A stretch of 64,000 bases of DNA from Oscillibacter sp. MSJ-31 (lineage in GTDB: Bacteria; Bacillota; Clostridia; Oscillospirales; Oscillospiraceae), in assembly GCF_018918025.1 (NCBI RefSeq), contig NZ_JAHLPT010000005.1, positions 1-64,000 on the forward strand, written 5' to 3'. The position numbers were made by a program, and so were the translations under genes. This document shows positions 58,148 through 64,000 of this stretch, piece by piece (the first letter of the stretch is position 1; the number at the start of each line of letters is the position of its first letter). A model generated the notes under the pieces. It saw only the letters and a program-made list of their open reading frames with translations. It made no database searches and was not told the origin of the DNA.

Positions 58148-59035
58148 TCAGAAATCAACGGTGCCGTCAAGGACCTTGAGGTCATAAGGTTCAAAGACGA
58201 CCCTGCGGTACTTCTCCACATCGAGCGGCACATTCGTCCAGTCGGAGTGCAGGTCGCCGTTCTGCTTGATGAGAATGTCGTAGAGAATGTCGTAGGTCAC
58301 GCCGTCCTCGCCGGTCTCCACGATGGTGGAATAGGGCAGGGTCTTATGGTAGGTCATGTGCAGGCCCTTGTACTCAAAATGGAAGCCGTTGCGCATCCGG
58401 CAGCCGTCGAGTCCCCTATAGGTGAACTGCTTTTTGAGGTCCTGCAAAATTTTGTCGTGCTCCTCCTCATAGAGGTTCTCGGGCGTGGTCTCGGTGTAGT
58501 CGTAACGAAACTGGATGGGAATGTTGTACTTCCGCCAGCGCTCGACATACTCCGTGAGCTTGTCCGCGGGATAGTTCTTGTAGAGCACGCAGTTGATGCG
58601 CTTGGGCGTGGCGATAGCGGCCACGACCTCGTCGGGCGATTCCTCGACGTAGCGCTGCAGATGGCGCGAAACGTTGATGCAGGTGATCTTGTCCGCGTTG
58701 CGGCGGGTGAAGTCGATCATCTCCTCCGCGCTGCAGCCGGGCTGCACGGGGAACGTGGTGTTGATATACACCTTGTGCGTCCCGGGGATCGCGTCGAGCA
58801 TCCGCTGCAGGTCGCCCAGCTGGGCGAACGGCTCACCGCCGGTGAAAACGAAGTCGCATTCCGGCGTGATGGCGTCCATCACGGCAATGGACCTCAGAAT
58901 CGCCTCGACGCTGAAGCCGGTGCAGTCGGCATATTCCTTTTTATTGATACAGAAAGGGCAGTGGTTGCGGCAGTCATACGGCACAAAAATGGTGACCGTC
59001 GCCCCGCCCGACCTCGTTTTGTAGGGGTGGCTCAT
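58148..59035 (-). CDS. Radical SAM protein
   Basis: A 295-residue radical SAM enzyme. The [4Fe-4S] motif is CRNHCPFC (CxxxCxxC) near residue 22-29, with the GGEP SAM-binding motif in DFVFTGGEPFAQL. After the barrel the C-terminal part has a few Cys (DGCRMRNGFHF) but no clear SPASM motif. The reaction is unknown. The ATG at 59035 has only a weak AGGAC site. Monocistronic. The initial VTIFVPYDCRNHCPFC recalls enzymes that act on small molecules, not the pyruvate-formate-lyase activases. Confidence 0.85.
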   Translation of the reverse strand: MSHPYKTRSGGATVTIFVPYDCRNHCPFCINKKEYADCTGFSVEAILRSIAVMDAITPECDFVFTGGEPFAQLGDLQRMLDAIPGTHKVYINTTFPVQPGCSAEEMIDFTRRNADKITCINVSRHLQRYVEESPDEVVAAIATPKRINCVLYKNYPADKLTEYVERWRKYNIPIQFRYDYTETTPENLYEEEHDKILQDLKKQFTYRGLDGCRMRNGFHFEYKGLHMTYHKTLPYSTIVETGEDGVTYDILYDILIKQNGDLHSDWTNVPLDVEKYRRVVFEPYDLKVLDGTVDF

Positions 59036-59131
59036 AGCAGTTGTGTCCGTCCTATTGCAAAATTCGATAAATAGTTTACTCCTGTAAACGAGAAAATGCA
59101 AGGGAGAAAACGCGGAAAAAGCGGTTTTTGC

Positions 59132-59680
59132 CTATTTTCTTTCCTTTTCCTCCCGCAGCAGGCCGCGAACGTAGGCGAACGCGGCGTCCTCGCCCTCGTC
59201 GCGGAGCACGCGCAGCATCGCCTCGATGGCGTCGCTCGTCTCGGGGTGGATGAGGATATGGCTCTTCGAGCGGATATAGTAGTCATACGGCGCGGCGTCG
59301 GTGTACTTGTCCTTGAGGTAGGTCCTGCACGCCGCGATGCGGTCGCAGAACATCTCGGCGACGTAGCGCAGCGGCATTTTGCACCCGCCCATGTAGGGCT
59401 TTCCGTCCTCCCCGATGCAGTAGTCGATCCAATACTCGAAGTGATGGCGGTTGCGTCCCTTGTGGTGCAGCCAGGCAAGGCTCACGCCGTTCCGCTTGCG
59501 CTCGGCGTCGTTCGGACTGCGGTAGCCCTGGTAATATTTCGCGCCGCGCCAGAACTCGCAGGGCGCGTACTTGCTCAGGTCGTGCAGCAGTCCCTGCCGG
59601 TAAAGGCCGAGACGAAAGCAGTATCTGCACACCAGGTGCCGATGATGCGTGATGGTCTTGAAATGTGCCAAAGGCTGCAT
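59132..59680 (-). CDS. DUF5662-family protein
   Basis: A 182-residue protein with a His-rich HD-like pattern: HFKTITHHRHLVCRYC, QGLLHDLSKYAPCEF, WLHHKGRNRHHFEYW and MPLRYVAEMFCDRIAA. These fit the DUF5662 family, whose conserved HD and HH residues suggest a metal-dependent phosphohydrolase, though no activity is established. ATG 59680 has GGGAGG upstream. Confidence 0.82.
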   Translation of the reverse strand: MQPLAHFKTITHHRHLVCRYCFRLGLYRQGLLHDLSKYAPCEFWRGAKYYQGYRSPNDAERKRNGVSLAWLHHKGRNRHHFEYWIDYCIGEDGKPYMGGCKMPLRYVAEMFCDRIAACRTYLKDKYTDAAPYDYYIRSKSHILIHPETSDAIEAMLRVLRDEGEDAAFAYVRGLLREEKERK

Positions 59681-59929
59681 GGCGGCTCCTCCCGCGGGCA
59701 AAAGATAAGAATGAACCTATTGTAGCACATCCTGTGGAAATGGCAAAGCGTATTTTTTGCGGATTTCCGCACATGATACCTTCAGACGCGCGGCGGCATG
59801 ACCTTGCCTTGCCGCTCGTTTGAAAGGAGGAGGGGCTCTCGCCCCTCCTCCGGTGATTTCCGCCGCGCCCGCTTGTTTTTTCTCCGCCGCCGTGGTACGA
59901 TAGCCGCGAGAAAGCAGGGAGGGACCGTC

Positions 59930-60424
59930 ATGGAAAAGCAGCCGCAGCTCCACACCATCGCACCGGTATACGACGAAAACAGCAGAATATTGATCCTCGG
60001 CTCCTTTCCCTCGGTGAAGTCGCGCGAGGCGGCGTTTTTCTACGGCCATCCGCAAAACCGCTTCTGGCGTGTGCTCGCCGCCGTGCTCGGCGAGGAGGCG
60101 CCGCAGACGGCGGCGGAAAAGAAGTCCCTGCTCCTGCGCCATGGCGTCGCGCTGTGGGACGTCATCGCCTCCTGCGACATTGCCGGCTCGTCTGACGCGA
60201 GCATCACGAACGTGGCGCCGAACGACCTCTCGCGCATTCTGGACGCCGCGCCGGTCCGCCGCATCTTCTGCAACGGCGGCACCGCCTACCGCTTTTACCG
60301 CCGGTATGACGAGGCCGTATGGGGAAAGGCGGAGGCTCTGCCCTCCACCAGTCCCGCCAACGCGCGCTCGTCCGTGCAGGCGCTCACAGAGCGCTGGCGC
60401 GCGGCGCTCGCGCCGTGGCTTTGA
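59930..60424 (+). CDS. Deoxyinosine/mismatch-type DNA glycosylase (UDG superfamily)
   Basis: A 164-residue member of the MUG-like branch of the uracil-DNA glycosylase superfamily. The active-site region ILILGSFPSVKSREAAFFYGHPQNRFW matches the deoxyinosine-glycosylase pattern GSxPS..S......Y.P.N.FW. SPANARSS near the C-terminus is the second motif. It would remove hypoxanthine or mismatched bases from DNA. ATG 59930 has GGGAGGG upstream. TTGTTT and TACGAT with 17 bp between them form a plausible promoter at 59875-59903. Confidence 0.85.
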   Translation: MEKQPQLHTIAPVYDENSRILILGSFPSVKSREAAFFYGHPQNRFWRVLAAVLGEEAPQTAAEKKSLLLRHGVALWDVIASCDIAGSSDASITNVAPNDLSRILDAAPVRRIFCNGGTAYRFYRRYDEAVWGKAEALPSTSPANARSSVQALTERWRAALAPWL

Positions 60425-60471
60425 CGGCTCCGCGCCGATGAAAAATGTCACTTTAACTTGTTAACAACCCG

Positions 60472-60500
60472 TTGCTTTTCCCCTTTCCGCGTCGTATAAT
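60472..60500 (+). promoter_or_regulatory. Promoter of the EamA transporter at 60537
   Basis: TTGCTT (60472-60477), 17 bp, TATAAT (60495-60500). Confidence 0.75.
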
Positions 60501-60536
60501 GCCCCAATAACAGCAAGAAAAACGGAGGCAAAAGCC

Positions 60537-61436
60537 ATGCAGGCAAGGGGAATTTTTCTGACCGTTCTGTCCGCGGTCCTCTACGGTCTGAACCCGCTCT
60601 TTTCCAAAACCATCAACGTCGGCGGCTGCAATTCGCTCACGCAGACCTTCGCCCGTCTTGCCGCCGGCATCGTGATCTTTTTCATTCTTCTTGTATGCAG
60701 CGGAAGCGGCAGCGTGCGCGAAAAGCTGCGCCTGAACCGGCAGGAGCTCAAGGACATCCTGATCTGCTGCATCGGCTACGGGCTCATCGGTCCGCTGCTC
60801 TTTGCGTCCTATAACTACCTCGCCTCGGGCCTTGCCACCACGCTGCACTTCGTCTATCCCGTGCTGGTGGTCGTCGCCTGCATCGCCTTCCGCTACGAAA
60901 GGGCGAACCGCCGCAAGCTCGTCTGCTGCGCGCTGTGCTTTGCCGGCATTCTGTGCTTCTACACCCCCGGCGGCGATGTGAGCGCCTACGGCGTATTCCT
61001 CGCGCTCGCCTCGGGCGTGGCGTGGGCATACTACATCGTGCATCTCAACTCCAGCGGGCTGGTGACGATGGCGCCGTTCAAGCTCGCCTTCTGGCTGTGC
61101 GTCTTTTCCGCCGTGCTCGTCGGCGGCATCACGCTCGCGATGGGCGAATTCGTCTGGCCCTCCACCGCCTTCACGCGCGGCGCGCTCGCGCTCTACTGCT
61201 GCGTGTCCACCGCGGCGTCGCTACTGTTCCAGCTCGGCAACCGCTTCATCGGCGCGCAGAGCGCGTCCATGCTCTCGACCTTCGAGCCGCTCACGAGCGT
61301 GGTCATCGGCATCCTCGTCTACCACGAGGTGCTGACCGTGCGGCTGGGCATCGGCATTTTCTGCATCCTGCTGGCGGTCTTTCTGCTGGCCAAGGCCGAC
61401 GGAACGGTCAAGGAAGAAACGAAAAGCGAGGCTTGA
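60537..61436 (+). CDS. EamA-family (DMT) transporter
   Basis: A 299-residue, ten-helix protein with two EamA repeats: GYGLIGPLLFASYNYLASGLATTLHFVYPVLVVV ends the first, and AQSASMLSTFEPLTSVVIGILVYHEVLTVRLGIGIFCILLAVFLLA is the second. Substrate unknown. It differs clearly from the EamA protein at 57122. GGAGG lies before the ATG. Convergent with the type 4 UDG gene. Confidence 0.9.
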   Translation: MQARGIFLTVLSAVLYGLNPLFSKTINVGGCNSLTQTFARLAAGIVIFFILLVCSGSGSVREKLRLNRQELKDILICCIGYGLIGPLLFASYNYLASGLATTLHFVYPVLVVVACIAFRYERANRRKLVCCALCFAGILCFYTPGGDVSAYGVFLALASGVAWAYYIVHLNSSGLVTMAPFKLAFWLCVFSAVLVGGITLAMGEFVWPSTAFTRGALALYCCVSTAASLLFQLGNRFIGAQSASMLSTFEPLTSVVIGILVYHEVLTVRLGIGIFCILLAVFLLAKADGTVKEETKSEA

Positions 61437-61452
61437 CACGCCTCGCTTTTTC
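61423..61452. terminator. Bidirectional terminator
   Basis: AAAAGCGAGGC/GCCTCGCTTTT around TTGACAC, at the end of the EamA gene and the convergent UDG gene. Confidence 0.88.
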
Positions 61453-61461
61453 TTCTCATTC

Positions 61462-62046
61462 TCACAGCTTTTCCGGCAGCGGCGTGTGCTCGCACACCGC
61501 GCGGACCTTTTCGCGCAGGCTCATCAGGTCCTCGAAGGCGTCGGGCCGCCGCGCGGGATCGCGCAGCAGCGCCGCGGGGTGGTACATCGCCATGAGCTCA
61601 AAGCCGCCCTTTTTCACCCACTGCCCATGCTCGCGCGTGATCTTGAAGTCCTCGCGGATCAGGCGCATCGCCGCGATGCGGCCGAGGCAGACGATCAGCT
61701 TCGGGCGCAGCAGCGTCACCTGCTCGCGCAGATAGCCGATGCAGGCGTCCTGCTCCACGCCGAGCGGATCGCGGTTCTGCGGCGGGCGGCACTTGACGAT
61801 GTTCGCGATGTAGACCATCGTGCGGTCAAGGCCGATGATGGCGAGCATATCGTCGAGCAGCTGCCCCGCCTTGCCGACAAAGGGCACGCCCTGCTCGTCC
61901 TCGTGCGCGCCGGGACCCTCGCCGACGAACATTATCTCCGCCGTGCGGCTGCCGTCGCCGAAGACCACATTCGTCCTCGTTTCGCACAGCGAGCACTCGC
62001 GGCAGTCCTGACAGCGCTTTTCCAGTTCCTCCCAACGGTCCGCCAT
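61462..62046 (-). CDS. Uracil-DNA glycosylase, family 4 (Fe-S)
   Basis: A 194-residue UDG with the family 4 iron-sulfur pattern: Cys in CQDCRECSLCETR near residue 12-21 and two later Cys (VKCRPP, VCLGR). GEGPGAHEDEQGVPFVGKAGQLLDDML is the substrate motif (GEGPG.DED..G.PFVG.AG). YHPAALLRDPARR is motif 2. It excises uracil from DNA. Second base-excision enzyme of this superfamily within 1.5 kb. Confidence 0.93.
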   Translation of the reverse strand: MADRWEELEKRCQDCRECSLCETRTNVVFGDGSRTAEIMFVGEGPGAHEDEQGVPFVGKAGQLLDDMLAIIGLDRTMVYIANIVKCRPPQNRDPLGVEQDACIGYLREQVTLLRPKLIVCLGRIAAMRLIREDFKITREHGQWVKKGGFELMAMYHPAALLRDPARRPDAFEDLMSLREKVRAVCEHTPLPEKL

Positions 62047-62172
62047 AGCTCGTCCTCCCTCTTTTTCTTCTGCCGCCTATGGTATCACGTTTTTCCATTC
62101 TTTGCAACGCCGCGGCGGCGCATTTTTCCGTTTCGAGCGGGCAAACTGCGGTGCAGGAGGTGAACGGACGCG

Positions 62173-62715
62173 ATGGCGTATTTCTGGTATTTTCTCGGCT
62201 ACGGCTTTTTGGGCTATCTGCTCGAAAAGCTCTTCGCGGCTCTCACGCACGCGGAGCACCGCGTGCGGAAGGGCTTTCTGCTCGCGCCCGTCTGCCCCGT
62301 GTACGGTCTTGCAATGTGCGCCGTGCTCGCGCTGGGCGCGGATCGCATCGGCCCGCTCTGGGAGCTCGCGCTGCTCTGCAGCATCACCGCAACGACGGCG
62401 GAATACGCCGTCCATCTTTTCTGCGACGCCGTGCTCGGCGTGCGCTTCTGGGACTACAGCGCGACAAAAACGGACGTCAACGGCCGTATCTGTCTGCCGT
62501 TCTCGCTCGCGTGGGGCGTGCTCGGTGCGCTCGCCGTGCGCCTCGTGCAGCCCGCGCTGGCGGCTCTCGCCGCCGGCATTCCGTCCGCCGTGACGAACAC
62601 CGTGCTGCTCTGCCTCGGCATCGACGCGCTGTGGAGCACCGGCGTGCTGCTGCGCTGGGGCGACATTGATCTGCTCGCCCCGAGCCGCCTGCGGCGGAAA
62701 TACCGGACGGCATAG
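62173..62715 (+). CDS. Putative ABC-transporter type IV (CmpB-like) membrane protein
   Basis: A 180-residue polytopic protein of the PF06541 family: GYLLEKLFAA near the start, RKGFLLAPVCPVYGLAM, ITATTAEYAVHLFCDAVLGVRFWDYS and NGRICLPFSLAWGVLGA. Such proteins are widespread in Firmicutes; the ABC label is historical and no function is proven. GGAGG lies just before the ATG. Confidence 0.85.
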   Translation: MAYFWYFLGYGFLGYLLEKLFAALTHAEHRVRKGFLLAPVCPVYGLAMCAVLALGADRIGPLWELALLCSITATTAEYAVHLFCDAVLGVRFWDYSATKTDVNGRICLPFSLAWGVLGALAVRLVQPALAALAAGIPSAVTNTVLLCLGIDALWSTGVLLRWGDIDLLAPSRLRRKYRTA

Positions 62716-62717
62716 AA

Positions 62718-62744
62718 AAAAGCGTGGGCTGCGCCCGCGCTTTT
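62718..62744. terminator. Bidirectional terminator
   Basis: AAAAGCGTGGGC/GCCCGCGCTTTT with one wobble, between convergent genes. Confidence 0.85.
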
Positions 62745-62747
62745 CGT

Positions 62748-63680
62748 TTAACCGTTATGCCGCTCGATCCACTCCCACAGATCGTCGTAGACCTGCGCGC
62801 GGCAGTCCTCGTTCAATATCTCGTGGCGCAGGCCGGGATAGAGCTTCAGCTCCGCGTCGCGCACACCGGCGCGGCGGAAGCTATCGTAAGCCGCGCGCAC
62901 GCCCTTGCCCATGCCGCCCACGGGGTCGCGGTCGCCGGAGATGAAGAGCACGGGCGTCGCCATGTTCATGTGCCGCAGGTTGGCGGGCTTCTTGATGAAC
63001 GCCATGCCGTCAAGCAGCTCGAGGAACAGCCCCGTGCTCGCCATGCCGCCGCAGAGCGGATCGGCGATGTAGGCGTCCACGTTTTCCTCGCTCACGCTCA
63101 GCCAGTCGTAGCCCGTGCGGTTAGGCGCGAAGGCCTTGTTGTAGGCGCCGAAGGCGAGCTTTTCCACGACGTCGCTCGCGTTCTCGCGCCCGACCTTCCT
63201 TGCCAGTACGCTTGCGAGCGCCTTGCCGCCGACGAGCATCGCGTCGGGATTCTGCCCCGTGCCCATCAGGATCGCGCCCTTGACCATGCCGGGATAGCGG
63301 ATGAGGTAGGTGCGCGTGAGGAACGAGCCCATGGAGTGACCCATGATAAAGTACGGCAGCTCCGGATAGGCTTCGCCGGTCCGGCAGCGGAGCGTGTACA
63401 TATCGTCCACGACGTGCTGCCAGCTGCCCTTTTCGCCGAAGTAGAGCCGCGGCGCGCCCTCGGCGACCGACTCGCCGTGGCCGAGGTGGTCGTTCGCCAC
63501 GACCAGGAAGCCGTGCGCGTTCAGAAAGCGCGCAAACGGCTCGTAGCGCAGCGCGTACTCCGCCACGCCGTGCGCGATCTGCAAAACACCGGCCGGCTCC
63601 CCTGCGGGGTGCCATTCGACCGCGTGGATGGCCGTCCTTCCGTCGGCGGAGGGAAAGGTAAATTCTTTTCGATTCTCCAT
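62748..63680 (-). CDS. Alpha/beta hydrolase, monoacylglycerol-lipase-like
   Basis: A 310-residue serine hydrolase. Oxyanion region LQIAHGVAEYALRYEPFA, nucleophile elbow GHSMGS (Ser about 120), acid residue region in LFISGDRDPVGG and catalytic His in LRHEILNE. The cap and sizes resemble lysophospholipase/monoacylglycerol lipase (PldB-type) enzymes. AAGGAG precedes ATG 63680. Its neighbour is glpK, which may link glycerol release from glycerides to glycerol phosphorylation. Confidence 0.9.
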   Translation of the reverse strand: MENRKEFTFPSADGRTAIHAVEWHPAGEPAGVLQIAHGVAEYALRYEPFARFLNAHGFLVVANDHLGHGESVAEGAPRLYFGEKGSWQHVVDDMYTLRCRTGEAYPELPYFIMGHSMGSFLTRTYLIRYPGMVKGAILMGTGQNPDAMLVGGKALASVLARKVGRENASDVVEKLAFGAYNKAFAPNRTGYDWLSVSEENVDAYIADPLCGGMASTGLFLELLDGMAFIKKPANLRHMNMATPVLFISGDRDPVGGMGKGVRAAYDSFRRAGVRDAELKLYPGLRHEILNEDCRAQVYDDLWEWIERHNG

Positions 63681-63799
63681 AGCGCAAGGCTCCTTTGTAT
63701 GGTATAATCCGAAAAACGGGTGATCTCGGGGCAGCGGCGCCGCTTTCACTGTGCCGCCTTAGTATACCACATCGCTTTTGGAAATAACAGGGGGTAATT

Positions 63800-64000
63800 A
63801 TGGGCAGTTTCATCCTTGCGCTCGACCAGGGCACGACCAGCTCCCGCGCCATTCTCTTTGACCGCAGTGGCCGCGTCGCCGCGATGGCGCAGCAGACCTT
63901 TCCCCAGCACTACCCGCAGCCCGGCTGGGTCGAGCACGACCCGCTGGAGCTCTGGGAGAGCCAGCGCAGCGTGGCCGCGCAGGCGCTCCGCAAGCTCGGG
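63800..64000 (+). CDS. glpK: Glycerol kinase, N-terminal part (runs off the window)
   Basis: The first 67 codons of glycerol kinase: [18 protein letters not shown] is the FGGY phosphate-binding loop, followed by the [17 protein letters not shown] motif highly specific to GlpK. It phosphorylates glycerol to glycerol-3-phosphate. The ribosome site is GGGGG nine bases before the ATG. It is divergent from the lipase-like gene. Confidence 0.95.
   Translation, partial: MGSFILALDQGTTSSRAILFDRSGRVAAMAQQTFPQHYPQPGWVEHDPLELWESQRSVAAQALRKLG

Overview
The window looks like a chromosomal segment of a high-GC, spore-forming member of the Clostridia, most like the gut Oscillospiraceae. The evidence is spo0A next to spoIVB, spoIID, bofA beside yaaL, a SpoVD-type PBP with PASTA domains, a DUF1540 protein, and a dcw cluster in Firmicutes order headed by mraZ. 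Most genes are ordinary chromosomal genes. Two places are clearly accessory.

Region 1-3570 is the worn end of an integrated element. It holds an IS256 transposase tail, an ADP-ribosylglycohydrolase tail, a SAM-clan riboswitch-like leader with a terminator, and the two genes behind that leader. The first of those genes carries an RNA-polymerase alpha-CTD-like domain. Then come a decapitated tyrosine integrase, a small excisionase-like protein and a 25-bp direct repeat. The element abuts the 3' end of rpsI, a known integration site for integrative elements in other Firmicutes.

Region 3571-9562 carries rpsI-rplM, a TtcA-like ATPase, bofA-yaaL and tadA. Between yaaL and tadA lie two head-to-tail copies of a 1540-bp unit. 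Each unit encodes a small ribbon-helix-helix-like protein and a short HNH protein, followed by about 540 bp of extremely GC-rich, hairpin-dense DNA without a credible gene. A 65-bp sequence occurs at the start, middle and end of the array. It spans the whole yaaL/tadA divergent intergenic region. This is the best candidate for an undescribed mobile element.

Region 9563-31742 contains spoIID, a two-component system with an HtrA protease, azlCD, paired half-size TauE proteins, an AT-rich GNAT gene, prfC, a block of minus-strand membrane and housekeeping genes ending in a ParC-type topoisomerase subunit, and uraA. The uraA gene sits behind a leader peptide and attenuator that look like pyrBI-type control. 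A yerC-methyltransferase-hslO operon follows, then a five-tRNA cluster (Val, Asp, Phe, Gly, Cys).

Region 31743-38403 has a small coiled-coil gene, an orphan LarA-like gene coupled to an aminotransferase, a polar amino-acid ABC transporter and spo0A. Region 38404-53712 holds spoIVB and the division/wall cluster mraZ-rsmH-ftsL-spoVD-murE-mraY-ftsW-murG-murA-ftsQ-ftsZ, all on the minus strand. murD and murF are absent from it, and a membrane-anchored EEP-family gene interrupts it on the plus strand. The promoter and a four-repeat MraZ operator lie upstream of mraZ. Region 53713-64000 holds rsmD-coaD with a coiled-coil gene, a DAACS symporter, two EamA transporters, a radical SAM protein, two uracil-DNA-glycosylase-superfamily enzymes, a CmpB-like membrane protein, an alpha/beta hydrolase and the start of glpK.

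All calls come from reading the sequence and recalled family signatures. No database search was run.
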